A stretch of 64,000 bases of DNA, from positions 124,001 to 188,000 of the forward strand of contig CAXXMY010000011.1 in NCBI GenBank assembly GCA_963663635.2, given 5' to 3'. Source of the DNA: Poriferisodalis sp963663635. GTDB taxonomy: Bacteria; Actinomycetota; Acidimicrobiia; Acidimicrobiales; Poriferisodalaceae. A program made the position numbers and the translations under genes. Positions 52,903 to 61,199 of this stretch are shown piece by piece; position 1 is the stretch's first letter, and every line of letters starts with the position of its first letter. Under the pieces are notes generated by a model that was not told the origin of the DNA, made no database searches, and was given only the letters and a program-made list of their open reading frames with translations.

Positions 52903-53982
52903 ATGAAGCTGCACGACCTGCGCACCGGACTCACCTTTGATGACGTGCTGATCGTTCCTCAGCGATCGTCGATTCGCTCGCGCAGCGACGTTTCGGTGCG
53001 TACCCGTCTGTCCCGCAACATCGAACTCGACCTGCCGGTCATTGCTGCGAACATGGACACCGTCTGTGAGCACGAGATGGCCATCGCGATGGCTCGTCTC
53101 GGCGGTGCGGGCATCGTGCACCGCTTCATGCCGATCTACTCGCAGGCTGCCCAGATTGCCGCGGTCAAGGAAGCCGACGACGGGGCGCTGATCGTCGGCG
53201 CTGCTGTCGGCACCGACCACGACATGCTCGACCGGGCCAAGGCGCTCGTCGCTGCAGAGGTCGACGTCCTGGTGCTCGACATCGCCCACGGTCACGCCGA
53301 TCACGCCATCGACGGGGTTCGCCGCCTGAAGGACCACTTCGGCGATACCGACGTGATCGCCGGCAACATCGCCACTTCCTACGGCGCCATCGACATGGCC
53401 GAAGCCGGCGCAGATGCGATCAAGGTCGGCGTCGGACCTGGTGGGGTGTGCACTACTCGCCTCGTGGCGGGGGTGGGCGTCCCGCAGCTCAGCGCCACCG
53501 ACAGCGTTGTGGTGGGCTTGGCCGAAGCCGGACTCGACCTGCCCGTCATTGCAGACGGCGGCATACGAACGTCGGGCGACATCGCCAAGGCGCTCGCCGT
53601 GGGCGCCGCCACCGTCATGATCGGCAGCATGCTGGCGGGCACCAAGGAAAGCCCCGGCGAGGTCGAGCAGGGTCCGCACGGTCTGCGCAAGCGCATTCGG
53701 GGCATGGCCAGCTTCGAAGCAATCGAGGCGCGCGCCGTTCGGCACGGCGAAGAAATCGACGACGAGTACTTCGAGCAGCGTGCTCCCGAAGGCGTCGAGG
53801 GCACGGTGCCGTACCGGGGCGAGGCCGGCAAGCTGATCGGCGAGCTCATGGCCGGGCTGCGCAGCGCCATGAGCTATACCAACGCCCGCAACCTGACGGA
53901 GTTCTTCGAACGCACTGAGTTCGTCGCCGTCACGCCGCTGGGCCTCGCCGAAAACAGGCCTCACGCCACACTGTCCATGTGA
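52903..53982 (+). CDS. IMP dehydrogenase/GMP reductase family protein without CBS domains
   Basis: A 359-residue (beta/alpha)8 barrel enzyme. The catalytic cysteine is Cys183 in GVGPGGVCTTR, and the C-terminal flap shows YFEQRAPEGVEGTVPYRG, which resembles IMPDH more than GMP reductase. The CBS pair of ordinary IMPDH is missing: the chain goes directly through the barrel (about 500 residues in normal GuaB). It may be a GuaB1/GMP reductase-like actinobacterial protein that returns GMP to IMP. It lies just upstream of queF, a use of the GTP pool, which may be coincidence. Confidence 0.9.
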   Translation: MKLHDLRTGLTFDDVLIVPQRSSIRSRSDVSVRTRLSRNIELDLPVIAANMDTVCEHEMAIAMARLGGAGIVHRFMPIYSQAAQIAAVKEADDGALIVGAAVGTDHDMLDRAKALVAAEVDVLVLDIAHGHADHAIDGVRRLKDHFGDTDVIAGNIATSYGAIDMAEAGADAIKVGVGPGGVCTTRLVAGVGVPQLSATDSVVVGLAEAGLDLPVIADGGIRTSGDIAKALAVGAATVMIGSMLAGTKESPGEVEQGPHGLRKRIRGMASFEAIEARAVRHGEEIDDEYFEQRAPEGVEGTVPYRGEAGKLIGELMAGLRSAMSYTNARNLTEFFERTEFVAVTPLGLAENRPHATLSM

Positions 53983-54065
53983 GCGGCGCGGCGCTGCGTG
54001 CCCGACTGACCGGCACCAGCATCGCCGCGACCGGCTGAACGGCAACAAGCTCCAGGAGAACGGCT

Positions 54066-54434
54066 ATGCCGAGCGAACCATCCAAAGACCTCATCGCCCT
54101 CGACGATCCGTATCCCGAGCGCGACTACGAGGTGCGCTGCACGACGCCGGAGCTGACCTGCGTGTGCCCCGTTACCGGCCAGCCCGACTTCGCCACCGTC
54201 GAGATCGCCTACATCCCGGATCGACAGATCGTCGAGCTGAAGTCGTTGAAGCTCTACCTGTGGAGCTACCGCGATGAGCCTGTCCACCATGAGGCCGTGA
54301 CCAATCGCATTCTCGACGACCTCGTCACAGCGATTGCGCCGAAGCAGGCCACCGTGGAAACCCGCTGGCTTGTGCGTGGCGGCATCACCACGGTCGTCAC
54401 CGCGCGCCATCCCGCTCAGGCGATGCTCGACTGA
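54066..54434 (+). CDS. queF: NADPH-dependent 7-cyano-7-deazaguanine reductase
   Basis: A 122-residue QueF of the short, unimodular type. The nucleophile Cys34 and catalytic Asp41 are in CPVTGQPDF; the substrate motif ELKSLKLYL begins at Glu57. It reduces preQ0 to preQ1 for queuosine in tRNA. The other queuosine genes are not in this window. ATG 54066 is preceded by an aggag ribosome site. Confidence 0.96.
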   Translation: MPSEPSKDLIALDDPYPERDYEVRCTTPELTCVCPVTGQPDFATVEIAYIPDRQIVELKSLKLYLWSYRDEPVHHEAVTNRILDDLVTAIAPKQATVETRWLVRGGITTVVTARHPAQAMLD

Positions 54435-54455
54435 GGCTCACCCGGTGCCAATACC

Positions 54456-56468
54456 TTGAGCACCGGCATCAATACAATCGCTTGGATGCCGTTGTTGGCG
54501 CCTGCCGACCGACGAATCCTGCGGGAGTTGTTGGTCCGCGGGGGATCGGCTGAGATCGGTGAGATCGGCGCGGCCGCAGCACTGAACAGCCAGGCCGTGC
54601 AGGCCTCGCTGGGCACGTTGCAGCATTCCGGCATCGCGACCCCCGCAGGATCGGTGCCAGGACTGCGGGGTGCTCGATGGGCACTGACGCCGCACGGGTT
54701 CGAGGTCGGACCGTCGCTGGTGGGCAACGACCTTGCTGCTGTGCCCGAGGGCGTCGAGGCGCCAACGGGCGCGGATCCTGCGCAGGGCTGGGGCTATCCG
54801 TGGCGGCCACCCAAAACCGAGGCGCCGCTGTATGCCGATGGCCTGAGTCGACGTGCGCGCCGAGTGGCCGATCGTGCCGTCATCAGTGTCGTGGGCCGAC
54901 CACGTGAGCGTCGGCGCGGTGGCCGAGCGGTCGCGGTGATCGTCCTGCTGGTGGCGACGATCGTCGTCGGGTTCGTGGCCGTGGGTGCACTTCGAGTTAC
55001 CGAGGTGACCATCTCGGGCATCACTGCCGATTCCATCCTGCAACCAGACGAGCTCGAAGGCTCGGTGCTGGAGTTCGGTGTGAGCGGCGGCGATCTTGCC
55101 ACCGCTCAGATGCTGCTCGATGGGCTGCCGGTCAGCGGCGTGCAGAGGTACGAGGACCGCATCGTGTGGCAGGTGCCGGGGTTGACCGAGGGCTTCCACG
55201 AGGTCACGCTGGATGTCAGCCGGCGATTCTTCGGCGCTGAGCGCGCAGCGATCTCATTCACGGTGGACGGCACGCCGCCCGTGGTCGATCTGCCCGAAGT
55301 TCACGATCCAGTGCCGCTCGGCGAGCCGCTGGTGCTCGCGGGGCCCATCGAAACGGGAGTGTCGCTGCAGATCGGCGACCAGGCGCTTGACACCTCCACG
55401 GGTTCATTCAGTCTCACGCTGCCGGGCCCGCCCGGCGGGCCGCTGTCGGTGCGAGCTGCCGATGCCGCCGGCAACGTCACCGAATTCGACATCATCGTGC
55501 CGATCGGCTACCCGCACACCACCGGCGTGCATGTCAGCGCCGCCGCATGGGATCACGACGGCTTGCGCTCGGGCATCGTGGACCTCATCGAGCAGGGACG
55601 GATCAACACCGTCCAGCTCGATCTCAAGGACGAGGACGGCTACATCGGCCACACGACGTCTATTGCGCTGGCCCGCCAATCGGGCGCCTCAAAGGAGCTG
55701 TACGACCTTCGCACTGCCATCGAAGAGTTGCACGCCATGGGGGTACGAGTAATCGGCCGCATCGTGGCCTTCCGCGATCCGGCGCTCAACCGATATGCCG
55801 TGAGCACCGGCAATCTCGATTGGGTGCTGCAGACACCTGACGGTCGCCCGCTGTCGAACTACAACGGCTTTACCAACTTCAACCATGACGTGATCCGCAA
55901 GTACAACCTCGACATTGCCGCTGAGGCCGCCGCTGCGGGCATCGACGACATCCTGTGGGACTACATGCGCCGCCCCGAGGGCGATCTTGCCGGCATGCGG
56001 ATCCCTGGATGGGACGGCGGCGACCCGTCGCCGATCATCGTCAGCTTCCTGGCCGAGTCCGGAAGGATGCTGCGCGAGGCGCAGGTGTTCCACGGAGTGG
56101 CGGTGTTCGGCATCTCGGCTCGACGGGGCCAGTTCGTCGCTCAGGACATCGGAGCGATGTCCGACCACGTCGACTACGTGGCGCCAATGGTGTACCCGTC
56201 GCATTGGGGGCGCGGCGAGTACGGCGTAGCGCACCCCGAAGCGCAGCCCTACGACATCACGTATGCCTCCTTGGCCGACTTCCAGGACGTGCTCGCAGGC
56301 ACCAACACCGCCGTCGTGCCGTGGCTGCAAGATTTCTCGCTTCGTGTCGCCTACGGCCCCGCTGAGGTGCGCGCTCAGATCGACGCGGCAGCCGCTCTCG
56401 GCATCAACGATTGGCTGCTGTGGGATCCGAAGGTGACGTACACCACCGAAGGACTGCCCGTCTCCTAG
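54456..56468 (+). CDS. Winged-helix + membrane anchor + DUF4015 glycosidase-like protein
   Basis: A 670-residue protein with unusual architecture. Residues 13-85 look like a winged helix (DRRILRELLVRGGSAEIGEI, SQAVQASLGTLQHSGI). A single transmembrane helix lies at about 158-179. An Ig-like beta region follows (about 235-345), then a C-terminal GHL13/DUF4015 barrel (GVHVSAAAWDHDGL..., NTVQLDLKDEDGYIG, GRIVAFRDP, DDILWDYMRRPEGD, YVAPMVYPSHWG). The cytosolic HTH and outside glycosidase-like domain would link sugar or envelope sensing to gene control. Catalytic acids of the barrel are plausible but not tested. Confidence 0.85.
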   Translation: MSTGINTIAWMPLLAPADRRILRELLVRGGSAEIGEIGAAAALNSQAVQASLGTLQHSGIATPAGSVPGLRGARWALTPHGFEVGPSLVGNDLAAVPEGVEAPTGADPAQGWGYPWRPPKTEAPLYADGLSRRARRVADRAVISVVGRPRERRRGGRAVAVIVLLVATIVVGFVAVGALRVTEVTISGITADSILQPDELEGSVLEFGVSGGDLATAQMLLDGLPVSGVQRYEDRIVWQVPGLTEGFHEVTLDVSRRFFGAERAAISFTVDGTPPVVDLPEVHDPVPLGEPLVLAGPIETGVSLQIGDQALDTSTGSFSLTLPGPPGGPLSVRAADAAGNVTEFDIIVPIGYPHTTGVHVSAAAWDHDGLRSGIVDLIEQGRINTVQLDLKDEDGYIGHTTSIALARQSGASKELYDLRTAIEELHAMGVRVIGRIVAFRDPALNRYAVSTGNLDWVLQTPDGRPLSNYNGFTNFNHDVIRKYNLDIAAEAAAAGIDDILWDYMRRPEGDLAGMRIPGWDGGDPSPIIVSFLAESGRMLREAQVFHGVAVFGISARRGQFVAQDIGAMSDHVDYVAPMVYPSHWGRGEYGVAHPEAQPYDITYASLADFQDVLAGTNTAVVPWLQDFSLRVAYGPAEVRAQIDAAAALGINDWLLWDPKVTYTTEGLPVS

Positions 56469-56480
56469 CGCTAGCCGGCA

Positions 56481-58175
56481 CTAGGCCTCGTCGAATTTCT
56501 CGCGCAGGCGGTACTTCTGGATCTTGCCGCTGGGTGTCATCGGGAACTCGTCGACGATGACGAGATCTTCGGGCCAGAACTGCCGTGTGACCTGTTGTTC
56601 GTCCAAGAATTCCGTGAGCTCGGCTAGCGAGGGCGGTGCGCCGACAGCCTGCACGAACGCGCATCCAATCTCGCCGAGGCGTTCGTGCGGCTTCGCGACG
56701 ATGGCCGCCACGCCGACTGCCGGGTGGCGCATCAGCACATCCTCGATCTCCTTGACTGGCACGTTCTCGCCGCCACGGATCACGAGGTCTTTGGTGCGCC
56801 CGGCGATGCTGATGTAGCCGTCGGCATCCATGATCGCCCGGTCGCCGGTGTCGAACCAGCCGTCGCTCCAGTGTTGCGCGGTGAACTCCCGGCCAGCCAT
56901 GTAGCCGGCGAACAATCCCGTACCCCGGCATTGCAAGTCGCCTTCGGCATCCACGACGGGTGCACCGGACTCATCGACCACACGCACTTCGTTGTCGCGC
57001 ACCGCTCGCCCGTCAGTCAGGCGTCGCTCCAACGGATCGTCAGGCATGCCCACTGTCAGCAGGCCGCATTCGGTCATGCCCCAGCCCGGCATGACGGTGC
57101 AGTCCGGCAGCAGCTCAGTGGCACGCTCGAGCACTGGGCGCGGGATCGCGGCGCCCGCGCACAAGAATCGCTTCCAAGAAGACAGGTCTCGTTCCGCCAG
57201 CCCGTCGACGGCCAGCACGTCGGCCAAGAACGGCGTCGCACCCATCGACAGCTGGATGCGGTGTTTCTCGATCAGGCCGATGAACTCGGTCGGGTCCCAC
57301 ACGTCCTGCATCACGACGTGCCCCCCGGCGTGCAGCGGCAGCCGCATCCCGTACAGGTAGCCGGTTTGATGGCCAAGCGTGGAGGCCATGTGGGAGACGT
57401 AGGCCTGCGGTGCGCCGGCGCCGGGGTGGGGTTCGAGGCCCGCGCACACCCTGTCCAAAAACACATCCACCGATATCGCGAGGATGTTGTGGGTGTGCAT
57501 TACGCCCTTGGGCATCCCGGTGGTGCCCGACGTGAACATCACCTCGCACACATCGTTCGGCCCCGGCCGCAGCAGCTCCACAGCCGCGCGGTCGTACGAC
57601 GAGAACTGGCCTTCCTCAACGAGGTCCTGCCACGACATGGCGCCGCCGGGCAGGTCGTGCTCGGCGTCGGCACTGGCCTCGGGTGACAGGCCGGGCACGA
57701 TCACCAGCTCGGTCACCCAGTGGCACCGCTCACGTAGCTCGGCGTGCATCTTGCCCAGCTCGAAGCCCCGGTAGCTGTCGGCTGTGATGACGAGCACGGG
57801 GCGCGCGAGTTCGCTCATCACGGAGACTTCGTTGTGCCGGAAGATCGGCGCTACTGGGTTCACTACGGCGCCGATCCGCTCGCACGCTTGGGCTGCGACG
57901 ACGAAGTGGCGCCAATTCGGCAGCTGCAGCTGCACCACCATGCCGGGTCGCACGCCGAGCTCGAGCAGGCCTCGGCTCACGGCGTCCACCTCCTCGCCGA
58001 ACTCGCCCCAGGTCATGGTGCCGAAGCGGTCGGTGATGACGGGATCGTCGGGGCGCTCGGCGGACCACCGCAAGATGCGTTCGTCGAGCAGTTGGTTCGA
58101 CCACGCGCCAGACGCCGTCCACTCGTCGATGTGCCTGGCCTCCAGCATTGTCTCGAAGAAGCGTTTTGCCGTCAT
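56481..58175 (-). CDS. Acyl-CoA synthetase (AMP-dependent)
   Basis: A 564-residue ANL-superfamily ligase. The P-loop-like MFTSGTTGMPKGVMHTHN, GWGMTECGLLT, GWFDTGDRAIMD, GGENVPVKEIEDVLMRHP and C-terminal catalytic lysine PSGKIQKYRLREK are intact. It makes an acyl-CoA from a carboxylic acid, ATP and CoA. The type resembles cyclohexanecarboxylate/fatty-acid CoA ligases. It probably belongs with the LLM gene at 58209 upstream on the same strand. Confidence 0.94.
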   Translation of the reverse strand: MTAKRFFETMLEARHIDEWTASGAWSNQLLDERILRWSAERPDDPVITDRFGTMTWGEFGEEVDAVSRGLLELGVRPGMVVQLQLPNWRHFVVAAQACERIGAVVNPVAPIFRHNEVSVMSELARPVLVITADSYRGFELGKMHAELRERCHWVTELVIVPGLSPEASADAEHDLPGGAMSWQDLVEEGQFSSYDRAAVELLRPGPNDVCEVMFTSGTTGMPKGVMHTHNILAISVDVFLDRVCAGLEPHPGAGAPQAYVSHMASTLGHQTGYLYGMRLPLHAGGHVVMQDVWDPTEFIGLIEKHRIQLSMGATPFLADVLAVDGLAERDLSSWKRFLCAGAAIPRPVLERATELLPDCTVMPGWGMTECGLLTVGMPDDPLERRLTDGRAVRDNEVRVVDESGAPVVDAEGDLQCRGTGLFAGYMAGREFTAQHWSDGWFDTGDRAIMDADGYISIAGRTKDLVIRGGENVPVKEIEDVLMRHPAVGVAAIVAKPHERLGEIGCAFVQAVGAPPSLAELTEFLDEQQVTRQFWPEDLVIVDEFPMTPSGKIQKYRLREKFDEA

Positions 58176-58208
58176 GCGATCTTCACTCCTGCCTCTTGGG
58201 GAGGCCTG

Positions 58209-59171
58209 TTACTGGCCGCGGATCCGCGGAAGCACTTCAGCGGCCATGAAGCGCTCGCTCTCCTCTATGTAGTGCATCGGGGAGGCGGCGCTGAGCACGA
58301 CGGTGCGTGCCCCGGCATCGATGTACTCGCGCAGCCGAGCGACGCAGCGGTCCGGGTCGCCGGCAATGGCGAACTTGTGCACAAGCTGGGAGAAGTCCTG
58401 GGCGTATTGCTTGGACAGGCGCTCGGCGGCGTACTCGACGGCGGTGTCGTTGTCCTCGTGGCAGCAGAAGAACACGAACATTCCGGATTTCACCGGTGTG
58501 GGGTTGCCCTCGTCCTCGCGGTACCCCGCAATTGCTTCGATCGACTGCGCCAGACGCTCGGGCGTGTACATGTACGGCAACCAGCCGTCGCCGTAGCGAG
58601 CGGCTCGTTTCCACGCGGCGTCCTGGCGGCCCGACACCCAGATGGGCGGCGGTGAGGCGGGCTTGGGTGCCAGCGTCACGCCCGACAGCGTGTTGAAACG
58701 GCCCTCGAAGGTCACGTCGTCTTCGGTCCACAGCCGCTGGATGATCTCGAGCGCCTCGTTGGTGCGGGCACCTCGTTCGCGCACCGGCACGCCGCAGGCT
58801 TCGAATTCCGACGGCATCTCACCGCCGACCCCCACGCCGAGATGGAAGCGACCACCCGAGGCCACATCCAGCGAAGCGGCCAGCTTGGCGCACAGCGCGG
58901 CCGGGTACAGCGGGATGAGCGTGATCGACGACATCAGCTTGAGCGTCGTGGTGGCACCCGCCGCGACCGCCAGCGAGATGAACGCGTTGGAGGTCGGCAC
59001 ATGGAAGAACACGTGCTCGCCGGTGGTGGCGTAGTCGTAGCCGAGGGCCTCGATCTCGCGGGCTTGATCGGCGATGTCGTCGCTGCGGCGAATCGCCAGA
59101 CCGAACTCGATCGTCTTGTTGGCTGCTGGGTCGTCCTTCATTGGGTCGTCCTTCATTGGGCCGTCGCTCAT
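58209..59171 (-). CDS. LLM-class oxidoreductase, F420-dependent type
   Basis: A 320-residue luciferase-like enzyme of the F420-linked type: FGLAIRRSDDIADQAREIEALGYDYATTGEHVFFH, LKLMSSITLIPLYPAALCAK, GGRFHLGVGVGGEMPSEFEA. Its N-terminus contains in-frame 15-bp repeats, each with an ATG (59171, 59156, 59141), giving MSDGPMKDDPMKDDP. The conserved fold starts after them, so the ATG at 59141 may be the original start. Function probably redox of a substrate activated by the next ligase. Confidence 0.9.
   Translation of the reverse strand: MSDGPMKDDPMKDDPAANKTIEFGLAIRRSDDIADQAREIEALGYDYATTGEHVFFHVPTSNAFISLAVAAGATTTLKLMSSITLIPLYPAALCAKLAASLDVASGGRFHLGVGVGGEMPSEFEACGVPVRERGARTNEALEIIQRLWTEDDVTFEGRFNTLSGVTLAPKPASPPPIWVSGRQDAAWKRAARYGDGWLPYMYTPERLAQSIEAIAGYREDEGNPTPVKSGMFVFFCCHEDNDTAVEYAAERLSKQYAQDFSQLVHKFAIAGDPDRCVARLREYIDAGARTVVLSAASPMHYIEESERFMAAEVLPRIRGQ
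59141..59171 (-). repeat. In-frame 15-bp start-codon repeats in the LLM gene
   Basis: Three minus-strand ATG codons lie at 59171, 59156 and 59141 with a 15-bp unit (for example ATGAAGGACGACCCA). Because 15 is a multiple of three, the units extend the protein and do not create a stop-start relay. This contrasts with the 14-bp units elsewhere. Confidence 0.8.
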
Positions 59172-59241
59172 TGGGTCCCCCTTGTGATTCAGCGATCCAG
59201 GAATCGAGCGAGACGGTAGCCGCGGGTGCTAGGCCAAGGCC

Positions 59242-60381
59242 GTGAGCACTGCAACCCACACGTCAACCACCATCCAGCAATCCCGCATCGAGGCGCTGCT
59301 CGATCGCTGTCAACGGGAGATTGAATCGGGTTTGTTGCCGAGCTGTCAGGTGGCCGTCGGCTTCGAGGGCGAGATCGTGGTGCAGGCCACGTTCGGCGAC
59401 GCCACCGACGACACTCGCTACTGCATCTTCTCGGCGACCAAGCCGTTCGTGGCTTCGACGATGTGGCAGCTCATCAGTGAGGGCACGGTGGAGCTCGATG
59501 CCACCGCGGCCAGCTATGTGCCGCCCTTCGGCGAGAACGGCAAGGACCAGATCACCGTCGAGCAGGTGATGCTGCACATGTCGGGCTTCCCGCACGCGCC
59601 GCTCAAGCCGCCGCGCTGGGATACCTCCGAGTCGCGTCTTGAAGCGATGGCGAACTGGCGGCTGAATTGGGAGCCCGGCACCAGGTACGAGTATCACCCC
59701 ACCTCCGCGCACTGGGTGCTCGCTGAGATCATCAACGCGGTCACGGGCAACGACTTCCGTGACGAGGTGCACAACCGGGTCACCGGCCCGCTGGGCTTGC
59801 CTCGCGTGCTGGGTCTGGCACCCGAGGACCAGGACGGCATCGCCGAGCTGATCCTCGTGGGCGAGCCGGCCACACCCGACGAGCTCGAGGCGACGTTCGG
59901 CGTCCGCGAGCTGCCGAAGACCGAGGTCACCAACGAAGCGATCCTGCGTTTCAACGAGCCGTCGGTGCGTGAGGTCGGCGTTCCCGGCGGCGGGGCATTC
60001 GGCACCGCCGTCGACGTGGCGCTCTTCTACCAAGGCCTGCTGGGTAATCCCGACGGATTGTGGGATCCCGCGATGCTGGCCATCGGAACCGGTGAGGTGC
60101 GCAACACGCTGCCCGACCCGATGGGCATGCCCGCCAATCGCTCGATCGGGCTCTTCCTGGCGGGAGACGACGGGATGTCGAACATGCGCGGGCTGGGCCG
60201 CACGGTGTCACCGATGGCCTTCGGCCACAACGGCGCGGGCGGGCAGCTGGCCTGGGCCGATCCGGCTACCGGGCTGTCGTTCGGCTACACCACCAACGGC
60301 TATGACGAGCACGAGGTGCGCCAGCCGCGCCGCGATACGGCGATTGGCAGCCTCGCCGGTCTCTGCACGACGCCCGGCTGA
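59242..60381 (+). CDS. Beta-lactamase-family serine hydrolase (second)
   Basis: A 379-residue class C-like serine hydrolase. The SATK nucleophile motif is at 64-67, a YEYHPTSAHWVLAE segment supplies the Tyr region, and FGHNGAGGQLAWADP is near the C-terminal strand. No signal peptide. It is probably an esterase. Start GTG 59242. It is divergent from the LLM gene 58209-59171 with only about 70 bp between. Confidence 0.9.
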   Translation: MSTATHTSTTIQQSRIEALLDRCQREIESGLLPSCQVAVGFEGEIVVQATFGDATDDTRYCIFSATKPFVASTMWQLISEGTVELDATAASYVPPFGENGKDQITVEQVMLHMSGFPHAPLKPPRWDTSESRLEAMANWRLNWEPGTRYEYHPTSAHWVLAEIINAVTGNDFRDEVHNRVTGPLGLPRVLGLAPEDQDGIAELILVGEPATPDELEATFGVRELPKTEVTNEAILRFNEPSVREVGVPGGGAFGTAVDVALFYQGLLGNPDGLWDPAMLAIGTGEVRNTLPDPMGMPANRSIGLFLAGDDGMSNMRGLGRTVSPMAFGHNGAGGQLAWADPATGLSFGYTTNGYDEHEVRQPRRDTAIGSLAGLCTTPG

Positions 60382-60438
60382 TCTGAGGTCGGTCAAGGGC
60401 GTGACCGGCCGGCCCCCGGCGTGATAGCAACGGGGGCG

Positions 60439-61155
60439 ATGCGTCTTCTCGTTCTCCAGCACATCGACTGCGAGCATCCGGGCCGTTTGCGCGACTTCCT
60501 GCGGGCTGATGGCGTGGAGTGGACTGCGGTGGAGCTCGACGAGGGCGAACCCATCCCGCCGTTGGAGGATTTTGACGCGATGTGGGTGATGGGCGGCCCG
60601 ATGGACGTGTGGGACGTGGAGGAATGCCCGTGGCTGGTGCCCGAGAAGCGAGCCATACGCTGCTGGGTGCGCGAGCTGGAGCGCCCCTTCCTCGGACTGT
60701 GCCTTGGGCACCAATTGCTGGCCGACGCGCTGGGAGGAACCTGCGGCCCGCAGCGCCCGCCCGAGATCGGAGTGCTGGCCGTGGATCTCACCCCAGAGGG
60801 CCGGGACGACCCGATCTTCAACCAGATGGGCGATCGCCAGCACGCCCTTCAGTGGCATTCGGTGCAGGTGGCCCAGCCGCCCGACGACGCGGTGGTGCTG
60901 GCCGGCTCCCCGGAGTGCCGGGTGCAGGCCATGCGGGTGGGGCCCCGGGCGTGGTCGATGCAGTATCACGTCGAGATCGAGGACGACACGGTGCGCAACT
61001 GGGGCGAGATCGACGCGTACCGCAACGCGTTGGAGTCAACCCTCGGCCCTGGCGCCCTCGACGCCCTCGCTGCCGACGCCGACCGGCACATGGACAGCTT
61101 CGCCGACGACGCCGAGCAGCTCTACCGAAATTTCATGACCGCCGCCGCTCGCTAG
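60439..61155 (+). CDS. Class I glutamine amidotransferase domain protein
   Basis: A 238-residue stand-alone amidotransferase. The nucleophile Cys88 lies in GLCLGHQLLADALGG, and the His of the triad in MQYHVEIEDDT. It resembles GMP-synthase-type glutaminase domains but has no synthetase domain next to it. ATG 60439 gives MRLLVLQHIDCEHPG, the natural start; GTG 60421 is less likely. Role uncertain. Confidence 0.9.
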   Translation: MRLLVLQHIDCEHPGRLRDFLRADGVEWTAVELDEGEPIPPLEDFDAMWVMGGPMDVWDVEECPWLVPEKRAIRCWVRELERPFLGLCLGHQLLADALGGTCGPQRPPEIGVLAVDLTPEGRDDPIFNQMGDRQHALQWHSVQVAQPPDDAVVLAGSPECRVQAMRVGPRAWSMQYHVEIEDDTVRNWGEIDAYRNALESTLGPGALDALAADADRHMDSFADDAEQLYRNFMTAAAR

Positions 61156-61199
61156 TTGACTCAGGCGTGTTGTGGTCAGAGCGCTAGCTTCGGACCGTC

